Source of the DNA: Hyposmocoma kahamanoa
Lineage: Eukaryota; Arthropoda; Insecta; Lepidoptera; Cosmopterigidae
Assembly (NCBI RefSeq): GCF_003589595.1
Contig: NW_020656077.1
Span: forward strand, 3,444,782 to 3,508,781
Direction: 5' to 3'
Length of the DNA stretch: 64,000 bases
The notes beneath the pieces are model-generated. The model searched no databases. It worked only from the letters and a program-made list of their open reading frames with translations, and was not told where the DNA came from. Below are positions 47,116 through 61,701 of the stretch, in pieces. Within the stretch, counting starts at the first letter, position 1, and each line of letters begins with the position of its first letter. A program made the position numbers and the translations under genes.

Positions 47116-50100
47116 ATGGCGAACAACGATAAGTCATTTTTGGACAAAGTGTTGAATATGGTCAAGGAGGAAACCTCCAAAGATGTTCCTTTGATTCAAT
47201 TTAAACATCCCAAGGAGTTGGAGGTGAGACATTTTTTTTAAACACATATCCGTTATATTGTGTAACTAATATTTAATAGTAGCAAGATAGGACGTTCTTG
47301 ACCATTTTATCAGACGAAGTGATACAAAGAAAGTGAAAGTTATTTTACAATATCCAGTGTGCATTTTATAGATTGCAAAAAATATGTCTGTGTTTAGTAA
47401 CGCATTAAAGTTAAAGATTTTCGTTGACAAAATGTTATAATAAAAGACAATACAAAAACATGTCTGAGACTTAGTTTTGTCGTTCTCGTTAATGAATACT
47501 TCACCTTCCCGTGGACGCCGTGGTGACTAATGAGTACAGCTACGGCAGTCTCGCTTTGTTTTGGTCTAGGTGCGCCGATTGCAAATTAAAATAATTGCAA
47601 CAGTACAACGAATGAAAAAATGTCAAGACTGAAAAATTGCAACGTATTTTTAGGTTGTATCACGATGCCAATCTCAAGTTATTCCGTCTAGTTACTATTT
47701 TTTGTTCTAAAATAGCAATCGAACTGTAACATATCTTTTACAACTTTACCACTAATAGTGGTGAAAACATTCTTCGACAAACATGAAGCGACGATTAAAT
47801 GAAACGTCTTGTAAGTACCGGCTTATGTATACAGGGTGTAATCGTGTGCCCAGGTCATTATTCCGTAAATATTAGAGATATCAAAAACCTTTAAACTATA
47901 TCGAAAGTACGTAACGTTATGAGTAAAATGGCAACAATAACTTAAATTTTTTATTGAATTAATATTCAATTATTTTTTATGTGAAATTACTCCACTAGTT
48001 TATTATAATTATTAATACAAAGATCGAACACTCAGAAAAAATTCCTTCGATCCGGCCGGATGCGAACCGACGTCTTCTAGCATATCGTGCCAGACGCTAT
48101 ACCAACTAAGCCACAGAACGAACCAGCGGACCTAACGAATTTTTCTGTGTTTGTTGCCGTGTCTTTGCATTTGGTTTCTCAACGACTTTTTAGCCGTAGC
48201 GCCATCTATGAGAAATGTTATGTATTTCGTCACGCAGTTAGATATCTTTACAGCTACCAGCCCTAGCTAGAGATTTCGCTAATCATTGTATTAAAATTTT
48301 TATTGAATTGATATTAAATTATTTTGTCAAATTACTCCACCAGTTTGTTATAATTATTAATACAAAGATCGAAAAGTCAGAAAACCCCAAACTACAGCCC
48401 CATTTATTAAATATGTGGAAGAGTTTAACGTTAATATTTTGGCTATAGTTTTGTTTAAAAAAATATTGATGTCGTTTTACTCATTAGGTATTGCACTGTC
48501 GATATCAGTCTAAAGGTTTTTGATATCTCTTATTATTCGCGGAATAATCGCCTGGACACACTTAAGGACTACACCCTGTATGCCAATAGTAGTAAAATAC
48601 GGATTAGTAATTTTATTTTAATATAAATTGGTTTTATCTTATCGTAGTCTAGGCAGACTAATCGAAACGCTGTCCTGGTTTATGTTTAAGTGCTTGAATG
48701 CAACTGGGCTATCTGAATGATGCATTTAATTGTTTGATTATATTTTATGTATTTATCCACTATAGCTTACATTGCTGCCATTGATAATCTTGAATACACA
48801 TACGAAGAATGATGCCATTGATTTATAAGTGTTGATATTATATGATTGACATTATGATATCACTATGAACTATTTTGTTCATGAAGGATCTTTTATAGGT
48901 ATAAAAACATAGTTGTCACGATTTGAGATGGTTACATAGATCGGTCAACATTGAAAGTAAATTTACTCCATCAATATAACAAAACAGGTACAGTTCTATC
49001 GTAGGAACGAACAGACTTTGTACTAAGTGAAGTAGACCAATTTATTAAAAAAAATATTCACGGTACGTTACGAGATAATCCTGTGTCATAAGCATTTATG
49101 TTTTTATTTTGATAAGAAAATCTTAGACCTGGACGTGACAAAAGGCGTAAGCGACGAAAAGCTGGAGGTGTGCGTTCGACAAATTCTACAGTTTAGTGTC
49201 AAGACCAACAAAGCCACCTTCCGAAACCAGCTTTATGGAGCTTTGGACCCCTACGGACTAGCAGGAGCCTGGGTGGCAGAGGCCTTCAACACTAGCCAGT
49301 AAGTAATACAGCGTAACAATTCTCATCATTTTCTGATTGGACCATGTAGTTACCTTCCTTTTGCTCTCTTCCTACCCTTGTGCAAACGATGCTTTAAGGT
49401 ACCTGGCCCCTAATCGACCATTTGTTCTGAGTAGATTAGATGAGTGTGAAGAAAAGTGTTAGACAAACTTAACCTGTTGTAACTTTCATAGTGCATCATT
49501 AGTGAATGATATTTAAAAAAAACTTTTAAAGTCAATTTGATCTTTGACGTATAATTACTTACATGTACTTTCGACAGTAGAGCTGGTATTCCTTTTACAC
49601 TTTTGTGTAGAATGCGTAAGAATAGGCTCTTACAACCAACAGGTCGGTTGTTACTAATTTCCGTGGCAATTTTTATTATTTAAATACTCAAGTATGTTAT
49701 CGTGTTATTATTAAATAATATTTCACGATAGATAAAGTAAATTTTCTCAACAGCGAAAAAAGTACCCTTGTACGGCGGCTATATCTAAACGACAGAAACA
49801 AAATTTTTACCCCAAATTACGATTGAAGCCATGCCATATTCAGTCGACTTAGAACAAATTTTTAACTACCGCCAAAAGAAGTTTGTATGGCAGCCATATT
49901 GAAAAAAGAGGAAACATAAATTTTGACTGAAAATTATTATCGAAACATACACATTTTCAGTCGAATTTGAGCAAATATACAAACACAAACACAAATATTT
50001 ATCGGCCTGAGGCCTACTATTCGTTACAACATCAGTCCAATAAAAATATTTTTCATTGTTTTTTGAAAATCAACTCTTATAATCCCCAACCCTTAAAAAT

Positions 50101-53100
50101 TCATACATTTCACTTTGTTGGGCCGAGTGGCCCAATGAAATTAAAGCCATTTGAAAAAAGTATATCGTAGTAGTATTTCACCTGTTGGTAATAAATTAAT
50201 AATTGTGGGCCTATGATACATACATTATATCTATTGAATACTGAGGTTTTCTAGTAAAATTGCAAGGTAAGTTTGTATTTTTTTTTATGTTTTTATGTAA
50301 AAATTTTCATTTTTAGGAATCGTGTTTTCACACCATATAAGTAATCAGTGTATATCATGAATTTTACTATATATTTTTTCCAAAGTGACTGTCGGCGTTA
50401 CAATTTTCGTAAGCCAGATAAGTGCTTCTATATTATATTTATTTAAAATATGCCCGTTATTTATTTACTCTTGTTCTACTGTCAACGACGAGGTGTCGTT
50501 GCTTGGAGGAAATTTCTGCTTAGCAATAAATAGCAATCACTTGAGGTCTTCAGTGCTCACACGCTATCAATAAAAAGACGTCTGTGGAAGAGTGCCATAT
50601 CTTCCAAGACAAAAGGGGGACATGAGGCATCAGATAAGGGGCCGTATGACAATCAATCAATTTTATTACAGTGCTTTGCATACTTATTTTAATGATATGC
50701 GTTATCAGTTCATGCACTTCGCACGACGAGCAGTTTTGATGTAACTCCATGTGGCAGATTATACTGGAAATGTGTAACCAAGGCAGTGACAGTGCGTTCT
50801 TATGGGTCGGCTCAAGTTGGCGCATAAAGAAAGTCATGGTTTTCAAATAAAATTTCGCACATAAATTTCCAAAAACTCAGAAGTGCGATTCGAACCCACG
50901 ACTTATGCTTGAGAGGCGATAGGTGAAAGTAATAGGCTACTACGGCTTCGTGCCCCTATATTAATATAAGTTCATAAATAATGATGATTAAGTACTGGAT
51001 TGTAGCAGTCTCTATTGCTCTAGTCTAGAGTAAGTAGGTACTTCAAGGAGAGTTCCCAAATTTAATTATTTTTACAGCAAAAATTAAATTATTATAATAT
51101 TAATGTAAACACATAACACATAATTTTTAAACATTGTAAAGGCCATTATTTAAATCCAAGACAAAATGTTTATCAAAAAATAATCATTTGGGAAAAAGCA
51201 CCAAATTTTTTAACAATAATTTTAGAAATTTTCAAAAGAAATTGGTTTTCAAAAATATTGCAATGTAAACCTTTTTTAGGGCATCGTTTACTATCATAAG
51301 CCGTGCATTACAAAAAAGTTAGGTAACACTATTTATCCTGTCATAGAAGCACGTTTGTAGGGAAAAGTATATTGCGTTTTAAGTCTTCGAAAATCCTGTG
51401 TCCCGGGACTTAAGTACATCGTGAACCTAACCACTTGAAACATTGCGTAATTTGGTCGCAGAGCGGTTTGCCATTTTAGAGTAGATTCAAAAGTTGATCA
51501 CCTTCTGATTCCAGTACACGTCGACTAGACGTTATAGCAAACTATTTTATTAGCCCACATAGCAAAGATTACCCGATTCATGCCAAAACATTTTGAAATA
51601 AAATAATTAACATTGTAAATGGTTTTTGAACTAACATTTAACATTGTACTAAAAATCAAGCCTATGAGTAATTAATTTGTCGTTCCAAATGATGAGGTTG
51701 AAGTTAGGAGACAAATCTTGGGTATTCGCAGTGATGGTGCAACTGGTTGGGTTAGGTTAGGTGAGGTTAGGTACCTCGGGTAACTAAACAGTCCTGTAAT
51801 ACAATAACTCCAGTGTTGACTCATATCTTTAACTTCTGTATTACGTATGGTGTCTTCCCGCGAGTTCGCGATAGCGCCCATAACAATAGGCCAATTTTAG
51901 ACCTCATAGCCCTTTCTAATATTCCAGAGAGATACCTTGGAGACACCCCAGTACCTGCTTAATCAAATATCTTGAAAAAATTTAGTTATTGGTTAACAAT
52001 GAAAACCTACTGTTTTCGAAGCAATCAGAAGACGCTATACAGAATGTTGTGACGAACCTTGTTAAAAAGTATTGACAGCAACCTTAAGTGCGATGGCATG
52101 ACAGACACCAGACATGACATTAACTATGACCATATTAATGATACCCTCTCTAAGGTAGTTTATTGCTAACAATTTATTATGAAGACAAAATGTGTTAAAT
52201 TTGAATTACCTGACGTAAAATCGACTAGTCCAAGCATAGAAATAAACGGAGAAAAGTTAGACCTTGTTAATATAGCAGTCTTCTTGGGTGTGACCTTAGA
52301 TAGTAAACTTCAATGGCTTCCACATATATCTTCCCTGGCCAGCAGCTTAAGCCCCACTGCATACGCAGTCCGCAGAATACGTGAGCTTACCGATATTAGT
52401 ACTGCTAGACTAGTTTACTTTAGTTACTTCCATAGTATAATGTTCTACGGGATTCTCATGTGGGGTAAAGCGGCAAATATTCAAACCATATTTGTATTGT
52501 AAAGACGAGCGATTCATTGTGTACCGTCTAGGCTCTCGGGTTTCTCTCAGAGAAAAGTTTAAGGAGACTGGTATCATGACTGTGGCATCACAGTACATTT
52601 ACTCAAATATTTTATATGCCCGTAAAAATATACATAATTTCAATAAGAAAGAAAATATCCATAATATTAACCTTAGAGCTAAGTCCAAACTCATGGTACC
52701 ATGATTTCGTTTAACCAAGGTAAACAACTCTTTTATGGGGAACTGTATACGTTTTTACAATAAGATTCCGGAGCATATATTAAGTTTATCATTTCCTAAG
52801 TTTAAAAACTACATTAAAAATATTTTTATCGAAAAATCATATTACAAAATTGAAGACTACGTGTTAGATAAAGATGTATGGAAAGACGACACGGCTCCAG
52901 AATGCACACAAATTTGATTTAAAGTGTATTCCATAGCATTTAAGTTTATTTGAAAACAGCAATACCTAGAGTTCCTTGCTCGTTCTTCTGAGGCAGGTCA
53001 GCGTAGTGAACGAGCAGTAGCTTAAATGTGACGTTTTCAAGTGTAAATTCATTTTACCTATGGAATAAATAATCTTTGACTTTGACTTTGTTTCCCTTAG

Positions 53101-56100
53101 ATGGAAAATTTCTAGACTTTGCTTATTTTTGTGCTTATGAAGGATTTATGTAATTTTCTATAATTGTTTTTAATTTATTTTGCATACATATTACGTCAAA
53201 TAAAGGCGTTTTTATTTTAACTGCTTATTTTTATATACGAATACCTTGAAATGTCATAATACTTAAAAGAAATTGGAATAGGCAGTTTCTTTAAAGGCTT
53301 TTGGAACTCTGTCATACTTTAAATTTTCTATTCGCCGTGATTTTTAAAAAAGGCGTTGAAAATTATAGATTTTTCTACGAATGTACCCTTGTAGGGTTCT
53401 TGTTCAACTACCAATTTGTTTACGTTTGAAACCACAATCAGAAAGCAAATAAAGAATTTAAGTGGGTAACAATGCAATTTAGTAATTAGAGGACATACTC
53501 GTAAGTAGCGAAATCCTGATCTGTTCTATTTCAGGTACACGTTCGAAGTGGCACCAGCCTTCACACTAATAGAGTTAAAGATAATCAACCATATCCTCAA
53601 ACTATTTGGCATTCCCGATGGAGACGGGATTTTCAGCCCTGGAGGCAGTATGTCCATGATGTACGCTGTGGTCGCAGCTCGGTACAATGCGTTCCCTGAC
53701 GTTAAGCGGAATGGAATGTGGAATCTTCCAAAAATGATACTTTTCACATCTAAAGACGTAAGTTATATATACATCCCAGTACATTGAACGGAACAAACAA
53801 GTGGCAATATAGAACAGTGACGATTATATTTAAATAAAAGGAATTAAACATGGTTCAACATCGACTAACCTTCTTATACAACATAAAAGAAAATGCTTTA
53901 AAATTAATAATTAAAAAAAAATGTTTAACATTGATTAAGTCGAAAAGGAAATTAAAACAAATGTATGAAAAAAAGACATCTGATTATTTTTTATTTTCAC
54001 ATTAGACCTAAAATAAAAAAAATAATTAATTGGCCAGACTTTTGAGAAGCCACTGCATTATTTGGGGATTTATTAAAGTGCGGATGTGTGTAATAAATAA
54101 GAAATTATGTGCTTGGTTTTGGACGACGGATGTCGAATCCTAACAAATGTTTTGGGGTCAAGTTTTATAATCGGGATACGTATTTTTGCATTTAGATCAC
54201 GCATTGCAACGAAAGTTCATATGTCAAGGACCCAATATAGCCTTATTCTTAATGATTTCAGAGTCACTACTCAATAATGAAGGCCGCTCATTGGCTCGGT
54301 CTCGGCACGGACTGCGTCCGGGTAATCAAAGCGGATGAACGAGGGGTCATGGTAACCGAAGCGTTGAATAAAGCCATAGAGGAAGAAATAGAGGCCAACA
54401 ATATTCCCTTATTGGTAAATGCTACAGCTGGTACCACAGTCCTTGGTGCCATCGACGATCTGCAATCAATTGCGGCTACGTGCAAGAAGTTTGGCGTCTG
54501 GTTGCATGTTGATGTGAGTTTCGCCACATCCTTATCTGACGAACATATTCGACGATGGATCAGTAGCCACGGGTTCTTTACTGAGACCAGTTGTTGTTGT
54601 GTGACATGTCATTGATTAATGATTATGGGAGATGTTATCTTTTTTTCGCATCGAAAATCGCAAAAATGTCAGTGCAATGCCACTGCGCCCGTCACCCTGA
54701 GACCTAAGTTGACAAGTCCCATGTGCCCGGCACTCTGAGACATAATTTGAAATGTCTCTTGTGTCTGTAATTTCGCCAGCACCCATAAGGCGCATTCAAA
54801 TTAGACGTTTGCAGCGGCGCTACTACTCTAATTTTCATACAATATCTATTCTACAAAAGTGACGCGCGCGTGGCGCGACAATGGCGCTGCAGTTGCGTTT
54901 CAAAATTTTGTATGAAACAAAAAACCGACCTCAAAAGTCATTCATTCCCTAGTTTACCACCCTTAGAGGTGGAATATTTACGATTTTGATGATTAAAGTA
55001 TCATCAAACACATGCAAAACATAAAAAAAAATACATTCGAATTAAGAACTTCCTCCGTTTTTTGAAGAGGGTTACTTAGTAGTGGTGCGGCTACAGCAGC
55101 ACTGTGGCGCCACTGCTGCGACTGTATAAGCGTCTTCGTAATTTGAAGGAATCCTTACCCTTCAAAACTGAAACGCAGTAATGCTCATTTTACTGCTTGG
55201 CGGCAGAAATAAGCAAGGTGGCAGAACTTCCCCGGACGAACTCTTTCACTGGGAGCTCTACTGCTACTAAACATGTTTGTGTAGTTTACTATTTATGCGT
55301 AGTCATACGAAAGTAGTAGTCAATTTTTGTAGTTGCAACGCACTTGGCGCGACTGCATTATAATTATTGACTGCAGTTGTGTGTGGTGTTGCTGCCGTGA
55401 ATGCATCACAGAGACGAAATAAGGGCCATCCATCCCTGGCAACTCATCAGGCAAATGGATCTTATATCACTTTTAAATATCAACTCTCGTCTGCGCTGAA
55501 ATTACAAATTAGAAAGCAAAATAGTACAGCGCCAACAACCGACCTGCGTGTACCTCTCCGTATATTCCAAAAAATATTCTGTATTTATTGTAATAAAGAT
55601 AATATCTCTAGAAACGGGAGGCTGTTCCATTCGATGGTGTGGAAAAAATAGCAAAACATCTAATTACAAAACAAACGGTACCTATCAGATTTCATTGGTA
55701 ATTAAATACGTAATTTTTCAATTTTCGTCATTTATAGCAAAGCTCAAGTTAAACTAGTCGATTTGAAATGAAACAATTGACGACACCCTTCAATTGTTTC
55801 GAATTCGGGCTGGTCAATCGGATCGCAGTTGTCACCGTAATGATTTGGCAGAATAGTTTTCAAAGAAATTAAATGACATTTCGTTTCCATTTTCATTTCA
55901 TATACAATATACTGAAAAGAGTCACTGTATTTATTAGTGTGTCATTATTATTATCACCTACCAATGTAGAAAAACTTTTCTATATTGTCACGGGTCTGGG
56001 TGTTTGTGGTACCGTCGTTGTTTCAGAGTTTCTTAGCACAAGTGCTTTAGTTACATAACGGAGCAACGTGTGTGATGTCCAATATTTATTCATTAATTAT

Positions 56101-59100
56101 TAATCGTTTATATATGTAGGTTATGTTTGTTTCCTCCTTTTTCCCTATATAAATAATAATTAATTACATACGTAGACGTAAATTGTTACTAGTTTATTAA
56201 CAATAAAATTATGGGTCAAGTCGAAAATAAACGATGTTTTATTATTTTCATTTGTTAGAATGTTGATACGAGTTGACAACTTGACACTATCACAGAGATA
56301 CTATTTATTTACAATGTGGCTTGGAGTCCAAGATTTATATTTAGCGCATTTGTAAATTATATTTTTTTTCTCGGCAATCTCCAATAAATGCACCCAAATA
56401 CAAATTTCCATATATTTTTATTTCAACATTTAATCTGAATTCAGATAAGTACTTTATTGTTTTGTTTGGATTTCCTTTTAATTGCCCCTTGATTTTAATT
56501 TCCTTGTCAGCTAAGTCGAGCTAAAATAAAAATCTATATCATCATCATCATCATATCAGCTGGAAGACGTCCACTGCTAAACATAGGCGTCCCCCAAACA
56601 TTTCCAGACCACCCGATCGGACGCGACGTGTATCCATCGGTTACCCGCCGCCCTGACCAGGTCATTCCTCCATCTATAGGGGCCGTGCCACTGAACGCCT
56701 TCCGGTTCGCGGTCTGCATTCGAGAACTAGAAGTAGAAAAATGCCGAGCATGTTGGCTCCATAGCTCGTTGAGTGTGACCATGTCACAGAGCCGTAGGTC
56801 ATCGCTGGCAACACGTACTGCTTGAAGACTTTTGTCTTCAAGGACTGCGGTATTGCGGACGAGAAGACGTCCCGGAGCTTCCCGAAAGCTGCCCAACCGA
56901 GTCTTTTTCGACGATTGACCTCTTTCTCGAAGTTGGCCCTGTCTAATTGGATGGCTTGTCCGAGGTAGACATACTCGTCAACAACTTCGAGAGTAGCGGT
57001 TTCCACTGTTATAGGGGTGGGTACGACATGGACGTTCGACATAAGTTTCGTCTTGTTCTTGTTCATTTTTAGACTCACCTGCTGTGTAACTCAAAAAATG
57101 GTGAGTGATGAACTCGCCATTGATGTTGATGCCAAGTCCTTTCTAGTCCCTTTTTTTTTTTTTACGGGGGGGAAATCTTTATGGATACCCCTGAGCCCAG
57201 GGAGACTCAGGGGTTATGTGGGGACTCCCGCCAGACTGGAGGGCCTACCCCACTAAAACCCCCCCGGGTTCCTTTCTAGTCTCCTAGTAACTTGAAGACA
57301 TCTTCCAATGCAGTGGTGCAACGCACCCCTCTTTGCAATTACATAGGCCATGCGCACTGGTCCTGGAGTCGAACTGACATAGTGGCGTCGTTGTAGAGCC
57401 TGTAGCACCGGTCAAATCTCGATCGAATCAAAGCTTTTCTTATAGTCCACAAACGCTGCATAATGGCAGGTTATGATCCGCGGTCTTCTGTATAACCTGT
57501 CGCAGCGTGTGGATGTGGTCTATGGTACTGAAGCCCTTTCGGAAACCGGCTTGTTCGGGGAGCTGGAAGTCATCGCCTATGCGCCAGACAGTTCGTGGTG
57601 ACTCGTGAAAATGGCTTAGAAGCGAGATGGGCCTGTAATTCTTCAATAGGGTGTTATCTCCCATTTTGAAGAACAGTATCATCACGCTTCTATTCCACGC
57701 TTCTGGTGTAGAACCTTCGAGCAAGGGTGAATTTAAGAGCTTCTGAAGGACTCTTAGGTGTTCCACCCACTTTCAGAAGCTCGGATGTAATTCCGTCGTC
57801 ACCCTGTGCCTTGTTGTTTTTTAGCTGTTTCAGAGCCAACCTAATCTCGTACAGACTAATGTCCGTAATATCCTCCGTATAATGTCGGGTGAGCTTGGCT
57901 CTAGGATCTTTTGAATCAGCAACAGGCTGAGTAATCGAGGCATATAGCTGGATATAAAACCTCTCGATCTCCCCCAGTACCTCTGGCTTTGACGTTCAAC
58001 GCTGCCCTCCTTCGTCTTCAGCTTTGTAAGCTGACTTTGCCCAATAGACATGTCCCTAACAAAAACTTTGGAGTACTTGTTCCACTCCATGGTATCTTTA
58101 ATATTATTTGTATTAAAGACCCGTATGTCGTGTCGCATGGACTTCCATATGTGTCTATTGAGCTGTCTGTAGGCTTTGGCATAATCGGAGGAGTGCAGCG
58201 TCATATCGCGTCGATTTGCCATTAGCTTGAGAGTATGATCGGAGAGTTTCTGCGGCCTATCCTTGCGATGGGTCCTAAGGAATTTTGACCCAACCGTGTA
58301 GATCGTTTCCACCAACCTATTGATAATCACGTCCACAGAGACGCAGTCCTAAAGGCAGTCGAAATGATTTTGAAGTTCGAGCCGAAACTTTTCAGGGTCA
58401 TTTATATGGGCATTTATATTTATTCGTAGAGTAGACTTCATCAGTCGTGACCTCTCACGTTTGACATCCACTCTTACCATCCTATGATCGCTTCCAGTTT
58501 TTTCCAGTTTTCACCGATCACCGAAACATTGTTAAATATCTGTCTCTTGTCGGTCAATATCATAGATTTAGTCCTATATACTACATCTATGGTCAATATA
58601 AAATCTATCTCATTAATTGTGACATCGGGACTTAACCATTTACTTTGAGGCGATTTTTTGAAGAAGGAGTTCATCATAAAGAGTCCCTCCTTTTCCATAA
58701 AGTCGTCCAGTCTTCGGCCCCTGGAATTTCGCTGCCCATAACCAAATTCCCCCAATCTCGGCTCATGAGCCATTCAACTACCCAGCTTGGCGTTGAAGTC
58801 CCTCATGACAACATTGAAGTGTGTTTGGGAGGTATGCATGGCTTGACTTATGTCGTCATACATAGCCTTTACCTCCTCATCTGGATGTGTCGAGATCGGT
58901 GAGTTACCTGTATGACCTTCAGCGAGTAGCGCTTGGATACTCTGAGTATATACGCAACCCTGCTCGATACACTCCCGATGGATGTAATGTTGCCAATGAG
59001 GGATCTGTGGACGATAACACCCGGCACCTTGGGACTGCTGATCATCTTTCCTGAAGTAGAACAAGTTGCCGGATATCAGGGCTATCATGTCCTTCACCTC

Positions 59101-61662
59101 TCTACGGACCTCCGACATATCCCAGAGTAACTTGTCCACCTCCCAGCTTCCAGCCCGACGATCCACTCGCCCGACCCCAGTGTGCGTGCGTTATACGTTG
59201 CCAGGGCTAGAGTCGTTCGACGATCGAATCCCACCCGGTTGCTACTGGCGCCGCCGGGCACTTGGGGATACTTTTCTATGCTATACATTGGGGGGTTTAA
59301 GACTATTTCCCCGCCACACAGGTTCAATGCGTGTTGGCAGCTCGCTAGAGCCTCGCCAGAAGGAGCAGGGTGTACCGCGTGCAAGTGAGGTTGGCTATTG
59401 AGCACCGATAATTGGTGATGAGTGGCGCCTTTTAAACCCCCCCTAAAAAACTATATACTAATACATATGTAGTAACAATAATCTATATACTTCCAAGTCG
59501 ATGAGTGCGTCCATAGGGTTAGCACAATAGGAAAGGCACGACAAGCGCGAAAGCGACATAGACCGCGTGATTTCTATGCGGGAATAACATATGTTGAGCT
59601 TTATGTCGCTCTCGCTCAGTCGCGACTTATCGTGCTAGCCCTCCTGGTCTCTACTCAGTGAAGAGCAATGCCCTCCTGGTCTCTACTCAGTGAAAAGAGC
59701 AATTGATATAAATCCATCGACAGCCGGAAATTGAAGATTGCGAGATATTAAGGAGAACAGTTGTACTGTATAACTATTTTAAACGATTTCGTATGAAAGA
59801 ATGCAAGTACGCCACGTCCCTACATTCTCAATATTTTCATTCACACATTATGATACTACGACTTTCTAGAGATGGTCAAAAACTTTCCAATCACATGGCT
59901 AACGGCATAGTCATAAATTTTCATGTGGTTATCAGCGAAATGCGTGTCGCCTTAGGATATAACAATGTTTACGGTATTGGCAACAGTGGTTATCTTTTCC
60001 GAGTAGCCCGGGCAGAAGTCAAGGCGCTTCAGAACAGATAACGGGTAATTGTCTTGCGAAGTGTACTACTAGCTACTACAAGTGAGGTCATAGTTTCTAA
60101 TTTAATCACATTTGTATGATTTCAGGCTTGCTGGGGCGGAAGTTTAATACTCTCCTCAAAATACCGGTACCGACTGAAAGGTATTGAACAGTGAGTGTTG
60201 GATTTTTAAGCTGAAGCTTTTTAATAAAGTCTATTCTTTTGAATAGTTTTTATTATATCCGTATTTCACATATATTTAGATAAGTTGAAATATAATTATA
60301 TATAAAATAAAATTTATAACATATAAAATATATGTGTTAAGTCGAATTACATGATCATGCACACATTCCAAAGCTATCAGAATATATTTCCCGGAAATAA
60401 TAATTTAAGTTTTAGCAGAGTTTAAATAATAAACAATATTTTTTATTATGAAGTTTATTATTTTGAGTGAATTTGCTGCAATAACTTCGCCCAGCCGGAA
60501 TCATAAACGCTGCTCGTTTATTTAAGATTGATAGCTTGAAACTCTTCGTTATGGATACATCTGTACACTTGAGGAATATTGATTTTGTTTTATTTTTTAC
60601 AATATCAAGTGACAGAACGTACAAGTTGTGCAGATGTACTGCCATTCAGAGCTTTTAATGGCAAAGAATGAGGGGCACCGCCACTACGCCTGTCGCCTTG
60701 AGACCAACTTAACAAGTCTCATTTTAAACGTAGAGAGATAGATATTCAAAACATTCATAGTATTTATACGTAACTACATTTTGTTGCTTGAAATTTTATC
60801 TACGTATGCATACTCAGTTTTTGTATTTATTACAAGCTGTGCCCGCAATTTCATACGCACACAAGTATCACTTACGTATCAACTAATATATAAAAAGGAA
60901 ACTGTTTGTTGGTTATAGTTTCCATTTGATAATATACCTAATAATTACACTAGTAAAATTTTCTTTTTACCATTAAAACTATTACTGTGGTTCTTTCATG
61001 CTTACATGAAAGCTACGTATATCATGTCGCTGATTTTTTATGTAGATAGATAAAAACTATTTCACTTCCATGACAACCTTTTTACTAAAATCAACTAAAA
61101 GTAATTAATATAATACTAAACCATTTAAAAATAACAAATAATAGGAGGAACTTACAAGTTAATATAAAAATAATTAAACTAGATCTTTTTGGAAGCCAAG
61201 GCTGTGAAAAGGCGCTGACTTAGTAATATGCTGCTGGTGTTAAGCCTGGACCCCGTAGATCTTATGAATTATTTCTGCATTGGTTTTTTATTCGTGGAAT
61301 TCACTTGACCCTTTCACATTATAGGGCAGATTCAGTATCATGGAACCCTCACAAAATGGTTGGCGTGCCCCTTCAGTGTTCTGTTTTCTTGGTGCGGAAA
61401 CGAGGTCTACTTCATAGAGCCAATGCGGCCGCTGCACAGTACCTCTTCCAACAGGACAAGTTCTACGACGTGAGTTACGATACTGGAGACAAAAGCGTTC
61501 AATGCGGGCGCAAGGTGAGTTTGATGGGAATTGTCATGTTATTAATGACAATGATTTATGTATTTGAGCTTTTTAGAAAACTATTTATTTATTTGAGCGT
61601 CTTAAAAAGCTTAAATAAATAAATCAGTCGCGATAGCGGAAATCGCGAGATACTATAATAAT

Positions 61663-61701
<39 letters not shown>

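Noticed and set aside
24645..50955. Functional tRNA genes at 24.65, 48.05 and 50.88 kb
   Set aside because: A and B boxes are present, but acceptor stems and anticodon arms do not pair well, and two are embedded in a shared repeat body.
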